Assembly (NCBI RefSeq): GCF_009720385.1
Contig: NZ_ML769301.1
Location: 863,898 to 927,897, forward strand
From: Catellatospora vulcania
Lineage (GTDB): Bacteria > Actinomycetota > Actinomycetes > Mycobacteriales > Micromonosporaceae
DNA length: 64,000 bases
Direction: 5' to 3'
Below the pieces are notes generated by a model. The model was not told the DNA's origin, did not search any database, and saw only the letters and a list, made by a program, of their open reading frames with translations. The stretch's first letter is position 1. Each line of letters opens with the position of its first letter. This document shows, piece by piece, positions 1-9,949 of this stretch. Made by a program: the position numbers and the translations under genes.

Positions 1-23
1 GGCCCCGCCCCTGACCGAGTCGG

Positions 24-71
24 AGGAAGGGCGCCTTCTCAACGGACGTCCGTTGAGAAGGCGCCCTTCCT
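24..71. repeat. perfect 48-nt palindrome, dispersed repeat copy 1
   Basis: Two 24-base arms (24-47 and 48-71) are exact reverse complements with no loop. The arm core AGGAAGGGCGCCTTCT is shared with copies at 3871-3916 and 8519-8576. It lies just downstream of the minus-strand regulator ending at 98, so it could end transcription as a bidirectional hairpin. A U-tract is not obvious. Confidence 0.85.
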
Positions 72-97
72 TACTTCCCGCACTGCCGGGCGCCGGG

Positions 98-430
98 TCA
101 GTGCGGTGGTTCGGGGTTGCGGATGCGGGCGACGAGCTGCTCCAGGGCGGCGATCTCCTGGCGGAGCGCGGTCGCGCCCTGGCGGGTCAGTTTCAGCCAG
201 GTGCAGGGCTTGCGGCCCTCGTACCCCTTGCGGATCTCGACCAGCCCGGCCTCCTCCAGCACCCGCAGGTGGCGGCTCAGGTTGCCGTCGCTGAGCTGGA
301 GCTGGTCGCGCAGCGTCGTGAAGGAGCACTCGGCCGTCTCGGCCAGCACGGCCATGATGCCCAGCCGGAAGCGCTGGTGGACGGTCTCGTCCAGAGCCAG
401 CGCCGGATGCGTCGTGTCGTCGCCGGTCAC
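98..430 (-). CDS. winged-helix transcriptional regulator (MarR/ArsR-like fold)
   Basis: A 110-residue protein that is almost entirely one winged-helix DNA-binding domain. The recognition region reads FTTLRDQLQLSDGNLSRHL followed by RVLEEAGLVEIRKGYEGRKP, the usual wing. This layout is typical of the small regulators encoded with a membrane protein in actinomycetes. The GTG start at 430 overlaps the TGA of the upstream membrane-protein gene (GTGA), so the two are translationally coupled. The operon is led by a perfect inverted repeat at 1230-1246, probably its own operator. The signal sensed is not visible: there are no obvious metal-binding cysteines, apart from single Cys residues in the helix-turn-helix region and wing. 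Confidence 0.85.
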   Translation of the reverse strand: MTGDDTTHPALALDETVHQRFRLGIMAVLAETAECSFTTLRDQLQLSDGNLSRHLRVLEEAGLVEIRKGYEGRKPCTWLKLTRQGATALRQEIAALEQLVARIRNPEPPH

Positions 431-1200
431 CGCAGCCCGCCGCGGGTGCGTACAGCGCGCACCGCGGCGAAGACCAGCAGCGGCAGCGCGATCAGGATCA
501 GCGTCGGTCCGGGGCGGTTGAGCCCGAACAGGGTCAGCTGGCCGCCCATCGCCGGACCCTCGAACCCGCTGAGCGCCCAGGCCTGCCAGCCGGCCAGCTG
601 CCCCAGGCCCTGCGAGCACTGCCACCAGGTGATCGCGCCGACCCAGACGCCGGACAGTGCCACGGCCCGGCTGCGCTCGGCCCAGCCGAGCACCACGATC
701 GCTAGCGCGATCGGCATCAGCGGCGTGAACAGCCCGAGCCTGATCTGGTCGAGAACCGGAACATCCACGTAGGACTTGACCAGGTCCGCGTCCTCGGGCC
801 GCTCGATCGGCATGGCCGCGAGCACGGCCAGCGCGAGCAGGGCGCCCATGGCGGTGATCGCGAACCACCGCCAGGGCACCCGGACTCCTACACGGCGGGC
901 GCGCCAGCGGTACCAGACGCCGATCAGCGCGATGGTGAGCGGCGTGCCGATGAACCAGAACAGGTACGAGGCCTGTTCGCTGCGTTGCGCGTCCGGCAGC
1001 CCCGCCCACCGGGAGGTGACGGCCAGCTGGTCGACCTGCGCGAACGGCACCTCGTACAGGCTGATGCTGGCGAGCAGCAGCACCGCCAGCGCGGCGACCG
1101 GGAACCACGCTCCGGCGTGCGCCTGCCTGCGGGCCTGCTCGCGGACTCTGCGCACCTCGTCGAGCATCTGCTCCGGGTACGCGGCCGTCGGTGTGGTCAT
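427..1200 (-). CDS. multi-pass membrane protein, partner of the winged-helix regulator
   Basis: A 257-residue protein with a cytoplasmic N-terminal helix (LDEVRRVREQARRQA) followed by about six hydrophobic segments. The first is WFPVAALAVLLLASISLY and the last is LILIALPLLVFAAVRAV. No catalytic motif is recognisable. The ATG at 1200 has a good ribosome site (GAGGGGAG) and the reading frame ends by overlapping the regulator start. Such regulator/membrane-protein pairs are common in actinobacteria, but I do not recognise a defined function. The inverted repeat at 1230-1246 lies about 30 bases upstream and probably controls both genes. Confidence 0.75.
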   Translation of the reverse strand: MTTPTAAYPEQMLDEVRRVREQARRQAHAGAWFPVAALAVLLLASISLYEVPFAQVDQLAVTSRWAGLPDAQRSEQASYLFWFIGTPLTIALIGVWYRWRARRVGVRVPWRWFAITAMGALLALAVLAAMPIERPEDADLVKSYVDVPVLDQIRLGLFTPLMPIALAIVVLGWAERSRAVALSGVWVGAITWWQCSQGLGQLAGWQAWALSGFEGPAMGGQLTLFGLNRPGPTLILIALPLLVFAAVRAVRTRGGLR

Positions 1201-1229
1201 CGACGAACTCCCCTCAACTGTGGCCAAGA

Positions 1230-1246
1230 ACTTTGTAATGCAAAGT
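1230..1246. promoter_or_regulatory. candidate operator ACTTTG-N5-CAAAGT
   Basis: A perfect six-base inverted repeat with a five-base spacer (TAATG), AT-rich in a very GC-rich setting. It sits 30 bases before the start of the membrane-protein/regulator operon. Position and symmetry suit a dimeric winged-helix repressor, most simply the product of 98-430. Binding is inferred. Confidence 0.6.
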
Positions 1247-1388
1247 ACACGGTCCACGCAAGGGACGCTGCCCGTTATCGGGGACCGTGGCGCTGCCGTG
1301 GTCGGGATCTCGCCGGTTCGACGCCAGTCGCTGCGCGGCCGCACCATCCCGGCGCGCGATGCCGGTGGGCATCGGCGATGCTGTGGGC

Positions 1389-2228
1389 ATGGAGTACGTG
1401 TCCAGAGTGCCGCGACCGCCGCTGGACGGGCTGATCGACGACCTCTACTACCTGGAGGGCGCGGCGCCGTACGCCCGGCTGACGCTGCCGCCGATGCCCG
1501 GGGGTTTTCTCATCGTCAACCTCGGGGCGCCGTTCCGCATCCGCGCCGGCACCGACATCGAGACGGCCGAGTACGCCGACGGCTGCGTGGTCACCGTGCC
1601 CACCCGCGCGTTGGAGTTCGGCTACCCACCCCGGACCCGGTCCGTCGGCGTGCACTTCAAGTCGTGGGGACTGGCGCCCTTCCTGCCGATGCCCGCGGCC
1701 GAGCTGTGTGACCGGCCGGTGACGGTGGAGCAGGTCTGGGGCCGGCCCGCCACTGCGGAGCTGCGCGACCGGCTGGCCACGGCGGACGGACCGCACGAGA
1801 TGCTGACGCTGCTCGAGGAGGAGCTGATGGGACGGCTGTGCGAGACCGCCGGCCTGGGGCTCGTCCGCCATACGAGCCGTGTCATCGCGGCGACCAGCGG
1901 GGCGGTGGCTATCGGCGACCTGACCGTGGCAGCCGGTGTCAGCAGCACTCATCTGGCGCAGCGGTTCAAGGAGCTCATCGGCGTCACGCCGAAGCGGCTG
2001 GCCCGCACCCACCGCTTCGCCGCCACCGTGCTCGCGATCAACCCCGCCGGACCGATCGACTGGGGCGACCTCGCCGGTGGCGCAGGCTACTTCGACCAGG
2101 CGCACTTCGGCCACGAGTTCCGGGAGTTCACCGGGCTCACGCCGACCCGGTACGTCGAAGTCCGGCGGCGGTTCCTGAGTGAACATCCCGGCCACGCGCT
2201 GGACGGCTGGCCGCTGCCGGCCGATTGA
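1389..2228 (+). CDS. AraC family transcriptional regulator
   Basis: A 279-residue protein. The first ~160 residues form a poorly conserved sensing domain containing LYYLEG and GGFLIVNLG beta-type segments. The last ~100 residues carry the double helix-turn-helix of AraC proteins: first HTH around SSTHLAQRFKELIGVTPKR, second around YFDQAHFGHEFREFTGLTP. The spacing of the two motifs is normal for the family. The ATG at 1389 is chosen because the protein matches the family from MEYVSRVP; an in-frame ATG at 1359 would add ten residues. It diverges from the membrane-protein operon and precedes a DHFR-like gene. Its target cannot be told from the sequence. Confidence 0.85.
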   Translation: MEYVSRVPRPPLDGLIDDLYYLEGAAPYARLTLPPMPGGFLIVNLGAPFRIRAGTDIETAEYADGCVVTVPTRALEFGYPPRTRSVGVHFKSWGLAPFLPMPAAELCDRPVTVEQVWGRPATAELRDRLATADGPHEMLTLLEEELMGRLCETAGLGLVRHTSRVIAATSGAVAIGDLTVAAGVSSTHLAQRFKELIGVTPKRLARTHRFAATVLAINPAGPIDWGDLAGGAGYFDQAHFGHEFREFTGLTPTRYVEVRRRFLSEHPGHALDGWPLPAD

Positions 2229-2294
2229 TTTCTTACAAGAGCGCCAGCACCCGACACGCTAACTTGGGGGCACCCCGGAGCGAAGGAGGGCCCC

Positions 2295-2876
2295 ATGGGC
2301 AAGGTGGTCATGTACAGCTCGGTGTCGGTGGACGGCTTCATAGCGGACGAGAACGACCAGCCCGGACCGCTGTTCGACTGGTTGTCCAGCGGTGACGTCC
2401 CGTTGGACGACAGCGGCGAGCTGAAGGTGTCGCAGACGTCCTACGACTACACCCGGCCGTATTGGGATCAGATCGGGGCGACGATCGTCGGTCGCCACGT
2501 CTTCGACATGACGGACGGCTGGGACGGGAAGCCTCCGGGCGGCATCGACCACGTGGTCGTCGTGACGCACCGGCCGAGGCCCGAGGGCTGGGACCCCGAG
2601 GCGCCGTTTCACTTCGTCGACGGCGTCGAGGCAGCCGTGGCCAAGGCGCAGGAACTCGCGGGTGACCGCATGGTCGAGGTCGCCGCGGGCGACGTCGGTG
2701 GACAGGTGCTCGCCGCGGGCCTGATCGACGAGGTGCGCATGGACGTCGTACCCGTCGTGTTCGGGTCCGGCAAGCGCTACTTCGGGTCGGTCCACGCGCA
2801 GCACCTGCTGGCGGATCCTGACGTGGTGATTCAGGGCAACCGGGTGCTTCACCTGCGCTATCGGGTGCGCCGTTGA
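2295..2876 (+). CDS. dihydrofolate-reductase-like (RibD C-terminal domain) protein
   Basis: A 193-residue protein of the RibD-C/dihydrofolate-reductase superfamily. The N-terminus KVVMYSSVSVDGFIAD is the characteristic first strand and loop. GGIDHVVVVTH and the segment around DEVRMDVVPVVFGSG match the nucleotide-binding core. The start at 2295 has a strong ribosome site (GAAGGAGG). Members of this family are abundant in actinomycetes and mostly of unknown substrate; NAD(P)H-dependent reduction is inferred from the fold only. It follows the AraC gene in the same direction, with 66 bases between, and could be its target. Confidence 0.85.
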   Translation: MGKVVMYSSVSVDGFIADENDQPGPLFDWLSSGDVPLDDSGELKVSQTSYDYTRPYWDQIGATIVGRHVFDMTDGWDGKPPGGIDHVVVVTHRPRPEGWDPEAPFHFVDGVEAAVAKAQELAGDRMVEVAAGDVGGQVLAAGLIDEVRMDVVPVVFGSGKRYFGSVHAQHLLADPDVVIQGNRVLHLRYRVRR

Positions 2877-3037
2877 CCGAACTGAGCCGACACCTACCCG
2901 GGACCGACGCGCCAGCCACCATCCGACCAGCGACTACACCTCAACGGTGCGGAGCCCCTTTGTCGACTGCCGTCAGCGGTGCCCCGGCGCCGGGTAATCC
3001 GCGCGACGCGGTGCGTGCCGGCCACTAGCCTCAGCCG

Positions 3038-3850
3038 GTGACCGACGATCTACTGAGCCGCCTGGAACGCTTCTACGACGCCGTGCCCCGCGACCGGGCC
3101 GCCGTGGAACGCCACGGCGGCCTCGAGCTGTTCCTGCGGCAGGGCACGCCGTACCCCTTCTACGCCCGGCCGGTGCTGAGCGGTCCGCCCCCGACCGCGG
3201 CCGACATCGCCGCCGTACGCGCCCGCCAGCGCGAACTCGACGTGCCCGAGGCGTTCGAGTGGGTCCACGAGACCACCCCCGAGCTGCTGCCGCTCGCCGA
3301 AGCCGCCGGCCTGTCCGTGCTGCGCGCCCCGCTGCTCGTGCTCGACCCCGCCCGGCTCTCCGCCGCCACCGGCCCGGCCCGCATCATCGACGCGGACGCC
3401 CCGGACGCCGCCGCGGACCTGGCCGCCGTCGCCGCCGTGGCGCACATCGGCTTCGGCTCCCCGGGCACCGGGACCGGTGACGCCGGGCCGGCCGAGCGAG
3501 ACGCCGCGCTGACCCTGCCCGACGCCGACGCGCTCGCCCGGCAGCTCGCCGACATCCGCAGCGGCGTACGCGCCAACGCCCTCGCCGAGCTGCCCGATCA
3601 GGGACCGGCGGCCAGCGGCATCTACCAGCGCGCAGGTGACGTCGCCGAGATCGCCGGGGTGGCCACGCTGCCCTCGGCGCGCCGCCGCGGCCTGGGCGGA
3701 GCGGTCACGGCGCTGCTCGCCCGGCACGCGCTGGAACAGGGCGTGGCCACCGTGTTCCTGTCGGCGGCATCCGAGGAGGTGGCCCGCGTGTACGAGCGGC
3801 AGGGCTTCGTCCGCGTCGCCACCGCCTGCATCGCCGACCCTCCCGCCTGA
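3038..3850 (+). CDS. GNAT family N-acetyltransferase
   Basis: A 270-residue protein with an N-terminal region of unclear function and a C-terminal GNAT domain. The acetyl-CoA binding segment is VATLPSARRRGLGGAVTALL (R-R-x-G-L-G), followed by FLSAASEEVARVYERQGF, the usual end of the fold. The GTG start at 3038 has no ribosome site but lies seven bases after a TAGCCT box (3026-3031), indicating a leaderless transcript. The substrate is unknown. The gene converges on the LysR gene, with a hairpin repeat between. Confidence 0.8.
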   Translation: MTDDLLSRLERFYDAVPRDRAAVERHGGLELFLRQGTPYPFYARPVLSGPPPTAADIAAVRARQRELDVPEAFEWVHETTPELLPLAEAAGLSVLRAPLLVLDPARLSAATGPARIIDADAPDAAADLAAVAAVAHIGFGSPGTGTGDAGPAERDAALTLPDADALARQLADIRSGVRANALAELPDQGPAASGIYQRAGDVAEIAGVATLPSARRRGLGGAVTALLARHALEQGVATVFLSAASEEVARVYERQGFVRVATACIADPPA

Positions 3851-3870
3851 CCACCCGCTCCGCGAGGATG

Positions 3871-3916
3871 GGAAGGGCACCTTCTACAACGCATGGCGAT
3901 AAGAAGGTGCCCTTCC
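3871..3916. repeat. dispersed palindromic repeat copy 2 / bidirectional terminator
   Basis: Arms 3871-3885 and 3902-3916 are perfect 15-base reverse complements (GGAAGGGCACCTTCT) around a 16-base loop in which CGC and GCG can also pair. It stands between two convergent genes and shares its core with the copies at 24 and 8519. Its stem has GCACC where they have GCGCC, with compensating bases on the other arm. Confidence 0.8.
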
Positions 3917-3922
3917 TTCGTC

Positions 3923-4852
3923 TCAGATGGGTTCGACGCCGGTGGGCAGGCGGGACCAGGCCGACTCCTCGTGCACATACGCCAGCAGCACCTCCCGCAG
4001 CGCCCGCGCCGCATGCGTGGGCGTCACGTCCCGCCGATGGGCCAGCGCGACGGTGCGCTGCACCCCGGGCGGGGCCAGCGGAGTGGACCGCAGCCGGGTG
4101 CGGCCGGACAGCACCAGCGAAGGCACCAGGGCCACGCCGAGGCCCGCTTCGACGAAGCCGAGCACGGCGTCCATCTCGCCGCCCTCGATCGCGAAGGTCG
4201 GGGTGAAGCCGGCGCGGCGGCACGCCTCCAGGGTGGTGTCGCGCAGGTCGTAGCCGGGCCGGAACATGACCAGCGGCTGGCCGTCCAGCTCGGACAGGCT
4301 CAGCGCCCCGGCCTCGGTGGGCGCGGGCAGCATGGCCGACGACGCGACGACGAGGCTCTCGCGCAGGATCGGCTCGGCCCGCAGCGCCGGGTCGGTGCCC
4401 TGGTCGGGCAGCACGATCAGGGCCAGGTCCAGGCCCCCGCGGGCGAGCTTGCCGACCAGGTCCTGCGACCCGCCCTCCTCCAGCATCAGGCGTACGCCCG
4501 GGTAGCCCTCCTGGTACCGCCGCAGCACCGGCGCGACCAGGCTGGTGCACAGGCTGGGCGTGGCGCCCAGGCGCAGCCGCCCGCGCCGCACCCCGATCAG
4601 CTCCTGGACCTCCAGCCGCGCCGTCTCGACGTCGGCGAGGATGCGCCGGGCACGGGGCAGCAGTGCCTCCCCGGCCGGGGTGAGCATGATGTTGCCGCGC
4701 GAGCGGGTGAACAGCGGCGCGCCCAGCTCGGTCTCCAGCACGTGGATCTGCTTGCTCAGCGACGGCTGGGTCACCCCGGCCTGTTCGGCCGCCTGGGTGA
4801 AGTGCCGGGTGTCGGCGACCGCGACGAAGTACTTGAGCTGCTGCAGCTGCAT
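3923..4852 (-). CDS. LysR family transcriptional regulator, divergent from sdhCAB
   Basis: A 309-residue LysR protein. The N-terminal winged HTH reads LQQLKYFVAVADTRHFTQAA then GVTQPSLSKQIHVLE, and the effector domain begins at RLRLGATPSLCTSLVAPVL. Full family length. It is transcribed away from sdhC with 262 bases between. Two ATAG-N7-CTAT inverted repeats in that gap match the T-N11-A type of LysR binding site. One is only five bases from this start codon, as expected for autorepression. A role in regulating succinate dehydrogenase is inferred from position. Confidence 0.9.
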   Translation of the reverse strand: MQLQQLKYFVAVADTRHFTQAAEQAGVTQPSLSKQIHVLETELGAPLFTRSRGNIMLTPAGEALLPRARRILADVETARLEVQELIGVRRGRLRLGATPSLCTSLVAPVLRRYQEGYPGVRLMLEEGGSQDLVGKLARGGLDLALIVLPDQGTDPALRAEPILRESLVVASSAMLPAPTEAGALSLSELDGQPLVMFRPGYDLRDTTLEACRRAGFTPTFAIEGGEMDAVLGFVEAGLGVALVPSLVLSGRTRLRSTPLAPPGVQRTVALAHRRDVTPTHAARALREVLLAYVHEESAWSRLPTGVEPI

Positions 4853-4857
4853 GCTCT

Positions 4858-4872
4858 ATAGGCTAGAGCTAT
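4858..4872. promoter_or_regulatory. LysR-type site ATAG-N7-CTAT (proximal to lysR)
   Basis: A perfect ATAG/CTAT inverted repeat with a seven-base spacer, ending close to the LysR start codon at 4852. It matches the general LysR T-N11-A pattern. A second copy with the same arms lies at 5042-5056. Confidence 0.65.
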
Positions 4873-5040
4873 CGGAATCGGCGTTGCCATGCCCTCGACT
4901 GCCGGAAAGGTCCGTTTGCGCTGGCAGTGAGGTTGACCACGTGCTGAGGGATGGGTCACAAGGCGTTGCGTGGGTCTGGCCACGTCGCCGCTGCTGAACG
5001 TGATCTTTCAGCGCGCGTACAGGTGTGCAGCTGGTTTCCA

Positions 5041-5057
5041 GATAGCGCCAGGCTATC
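5041..5057. promoter_or_regulatory. LysR-type site GATAG-N7-CTATC (proximal to sdhC)
   Basis: A perfect five-base inverted repeat with a seven-base spacer, centred about 66 bases before the sdhC start and about 50 bases upstream of its TAGCCT -10 box. That is the usual activation site position for LysR regulators. Confidence 0.65.
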
Positions 5058-5114
5058 GACTCAGCGGGTCCCATGCATTGGACGCCTGATCCACTTCGCC
5101 CTAGCCTCCGAGGC

Positions 5115-5812
5115 GTGGCAGTAGCGAATCAGACCCTCTCCCGACCTGGACTTTTCCGTTCCACGGTCGGCCTCAAGGTCATCATGGCGATCTCGGGAAC
5201 AGTTCTCGTGCTGTTCCTGCTCTTGCACATGATCGGCAACCTCAAGATCTTCTTTGGCGCGGAGGCGTTCGACCACTACGCGCACTGGCTGCGCGAGATC
5301 GGCGCTCCGCTGCTGCCGCACTCGGGCTTCCTCTGGATCCAGCGGGTCGGCCTGCTGGTCGCCCTGGGCCTGCACGTCTGGTCGGCCGCGGTGCTGACGA
5401 TCCGCGCCCGCAAGGCCCGCCCGGTCAAGTACGCCCACCGCAAGCCGGTGCAGGGCAGCTACGCCGCGCGCACCATGCGGTGGGGCGGCGTCATCGTGTT
5501 CCTGTTCGTGGTCTACCACATCCTGGACCTGACCACCCGCACGTTCAACCCGGTCGCCGACACCAGCCAGGCCAATGCGGCCATCGTGCAGGGCTTCGCC
5601 CCCGGCCGCTGGTACGTCACCGCCTTCTACGTCCTGGCCGTGGTCACCCTCGGGTTCCACCTGCGCCACGGCATCTGGAGCGGGCTGCAGACCCTCGGCG
5701 TCAGCAACGCCCGCCGCGAGCGCGTGCTGCAGGGCACCGCGTTCGCCGTCGCCTTCGTGATCTGCGCGGGCTTCCTCGTCGTTCCGTTCGCCGTACTCAC
5801 AGGGTTGGTGAA

Positions 5813-5816
<4 letters not shown>
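5115..5816 (+). CDS. sdhC: succinate dehydrogenase cytochrome b subunit
   Basis: The membrane anchor of complex II: 233 residues with five hydrophobic helices, as in the single-subunit (Bacillus-type) anchors. The conserved first helix region is [21 protein letters not shown]. Histidines that can ligate haem occur in several helices ([26 protein letters not shown]). The GTG at 5115 is preferred over an ATG 42 bases upstream because a TAGCCT box (5102-5107) lies seven bases before it, implying a leaderless mRNA. Its stop overlaps the sdhA ATG (ATGA). Genes sdhC, sdhA and sdhB form one coupled operon. Confidence 0.92.
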
Positions 5817-7749
<1,933 letters not shown>

Positions 7750-7753
<4 letters not shown>

Positions 7754-8511
7754 CCGAGAAGCTGATGAGCCTGAAGCTGCGCATCTGGCGGCAGGCCGAC
7801 GCGGCGGACAAGGGCAGCATGGTGACCTACCAGCTGCAGAACGTCTCCCCGGACATGTCGTTCCTCGAGATGCTCGACGTGCTCAACGAGCGGCTGACCC
7901 TCGACGGCGAGGACCCGGTCGCGTTCGACCACGACTGCCGTGAGGGCATCTGCGGCATGTGCAGCCTGGTCATCAACGGGATCCCGCACGGCCCGGAGAA
8001 GGCGACCACCACCTGCCAGCTGCACATGCGGCACTTCTCCGACGGCCAGACGATCGACATCGAGCCGTGGCGGGCCGCCGCGTTCCCGGTCGTCAAGGAC
8101 CTGGTCGTGGACCGCCGCGCCTTCGACAAGATCATCCAGGCGGGCGGGTACATCTCCGCGCCGACCGGCTCCGCGCCCGACGCGCACGCCACCCCGGTGC
8201 CCAAGGCCGACGCAGACCTCGCCTTCGAGGCCGCGACCTGCATCGGCTGCGGGGCTTGCGTCGCCGCGTGCCCGAACGGCTCGGGCATGCTGTTCACCGC
8301 CGCGAAGATCACCCACCTGGGCCTGATGCCGCAGGGCCAGCCGGAGCGCAACACCCGCGTCATCGACATGATCAACGCACATGACGAGGCCGGCTTCGGC
8401 GGCTGCACCAACACCGGCGAGTGCACCTCGGTCTGCCCGAAGGGCATCCCCCTGGAGACGATCTCCCGCCTCAACAAGGACTACCGCCAGGCCCTCCGCG
8501 CCGCCAGCTGA
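7750..8511 (+). CDS. sdhB: succinate dehydrogenase iron-sulfur subunit
   Basis: A 253-residue subunit carrying the electron relay of complex II. The 2Fe-2S ligands are Cys63, Cys68, Cys71 and Cys89 ([10 protein letters not shown]...TTTC). The other two clusters are formed by [12 protein letters not shown] and [14 protein letters not shown]. The GTG start overlaps the sdhA stop. A 58-nt perfect palindrome begins eight bases after the stop and probably ends the operon transcript. Confidence 0.96.
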
Positions 8512-8518
8512 GTTCTTG

Positions 8519-8576
8519 AACGAAGGAAGGGCGCCTTCTTAACGGACGTCCGTTAAGAAGGCGCCCTTCCTTCGTT
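8519..8576. repeat. perfect 58-nt palindrome, dispersed repeat copy 3 / terminator
   Basis: Arms 8519-8547 and 8548-8576 are exact 29-base reverse complements with no loop. The central 48 bases differ from copy 1 only by matched changes on both arms (CTTCTT versus CTTCTC). The element separates the convergent sdhB and prenyltransferase genes. Confidence 0.88.
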
Positions 8577-8596
8577 GTCGGCCTGCGCGGCGCTGG

Positions 8597-9625
8597 TCAG
8601 CGGACCGCGAGCCAGATCGCCCAGCCCAGCAGCCCCAGCAGCAACAACCCACCCGCCCGCCGCGTATGCAGGAACGCGATCGGCGCCCACCACAGCGGCC
8701 ACACCGGGTTCTCGGCCGGCGGCTCGGCGGGCACCGGCTGGTCGAACGCCCGCACCACCTTGACCAGCATCGGCACCGCGAGCACCACGAGCAGCGCGGG
8801 CCACGGCAGCGCCTGCGCCGCCACCAGCCCGGCCACGCCCACGTAGAACGCGATCATCATGGCCTGGGTCAGGCGCTTGGCGGCCCGCTCGCCGATCAGC
8901 ACCGGAAACGTCTTCGTCCCCGCCGGCCCGTCGTAGGGCAGCTTGTCGATATGCTTGGCCATCAGCACCGTCGTCGGCAGCAGCGCGTACACCGTCGCAG
9001 CGGCCAGGACCTGCCACGGCAGCGTGCCGGTGCCCGCGTAGTACACCCCGCCGACCATCAACGGACCCCAGGTGAGCAGCACGTCCAGCTCGCCCAGGCC
9101 GATCTTCTTCAACCGCAGCGGCGGCGCCGTGTACGCGTACGACAGGAACAGCCCGCCGACCGCGAACGCCACGATCCACCAGTCCTGCCGCACCACCAGC
9201 GTGACCATGATGGCGAGGTCGACGACCTGGCACAGCAGGATGCCCGCGACCAGCTGCTTCTTGGTGACCAGCCCGGCCAGGATCGGATGCGGGGCGTACA
9301 GCGCCCGCGGGTAGTCCGCCGTGTCGTTGCCGACCTCGGTGTCCGCCAGGTCGTTCATCAGGTTGTTCGCCAGGTGCGCGACGACGATGCCGACCACGGC
9401 CAGAGTCACGTTCAGCCAGTCGACGGCGGCGTCGGACACCGCCGCCAGCAGCACCGCCATCAGACCCGACGTCAGCGTCATCGGCAGCACCCCGGCCCGG
9501 GTCACCACCAGCCAGCGGGTCACCCCGTCCACCACGCCCTGTTCGGGCGGGTTCGTGGTGAGGAACGCGTACCGCCACGCCGCCAGGCGCGCCTTGAGCG
9601 GAAGCGAAGAAGTCTCAGCCGTCAC
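8597..9625 (-). CDS. UbiA family prenyltransferase
   Basis: A 342-residue integral membrane enzyme with eight or nine hydrophobic segments. The first aspartate-rich motif is NNLMNDLADTEVGND (N-D-x-x-D-x-x-x-D) and the second lies in HIDKLPYDGPAGTKTFP; both bind Mg2+-prenyl diphosphate in this family. It transfers a prenyl chain to an aromatic or related acceptor. Menaquinone synthesis (MenA) is one possibility, but other UbiA paralogues occur in actinomycetes and no men genes are adjacent. The GTG at 9625 is six bases after a TACAGT box, so the mRNA appears leaderless; a longer in-frame start at 9730 lacks such support. Confidence 0.85.
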   Translation of the reverse strand: MTAETSSLPLKARLAAWRYAFLTTNPPEQGVVDGVTRWLVVTRAGVLPMTLTSGLMAVLLAAVSDAAVDWLNVTLAVVGIVVAHLANNLMNDLADTEVGNDTADYPRALYAPHPILAGLVTKKQLVAGILLCQVVDLAIMVTLVVRQDWWIVAFAVGGLFLSYAYTAPPLRLKKIGLGELDVLLTWGPLMVGGVYYAGTGTLPWQVLAAATVYALLPTTVLMAKHIDKLPYDGPAGTKTFPVLIGERAAKRLTQAMMIAFYVGVAGLVAAQALPWPALLVVLAVPMLVKVVRAFDQPVPAEPPAENPVWPLWWAPIAFLHTRRAGGLLLLGLLGWAIWLAVR

Positions 9626-9728
9626 GGCCGGACTGTACCGCCGCAGGCCGCCACGGGTACACGGTCCGCCGCGGCCTGCGTCGAAACGGGGAGCGCCACG
9701 GCGATCTTGATCGGCTGTCGTCGCGGCC

Positions 9729-9935
9729 ATGTCCGCTCCCGCCGTCGCCGCCGCCGAGCACTGCTACCTGCGCGCCCGGGACCTAGCCGACCGGCTGGAG
9801 CTGGCCGCGGCCCTCGGCACGGAGGAAGCCGGCCCGGCCGCCGACGCCGCGTTCGGCCGAGCACGCCGGCGCCGCGCTGGCGGGGCTCGACCCGGCCGCC
9901 AGCCCTGCTCACCGAGCTGCACCGGGCAGCCTGAT
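9729..9935 (+). pseudogene. degenerate small ORF, probably frameshifted
   Basis: An ATG at 9729 opens SAPAVAAAEHCYLRARDLADRLELA, a helical, protein-like segment. The frame then decays into arginine-rich sequence. The two other frames contain protein-like continuations, EHAGAALAGLDPAAS and then ALLTELHRAA with a stop at 9933-9935. A small gene broken by two frame changes is the simplest reading. I recognise no family. A purely spurious ORF remains possible. Confidence 0.35.
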
Positions 9936-9949
9936 CCCGCACGGCCAGG

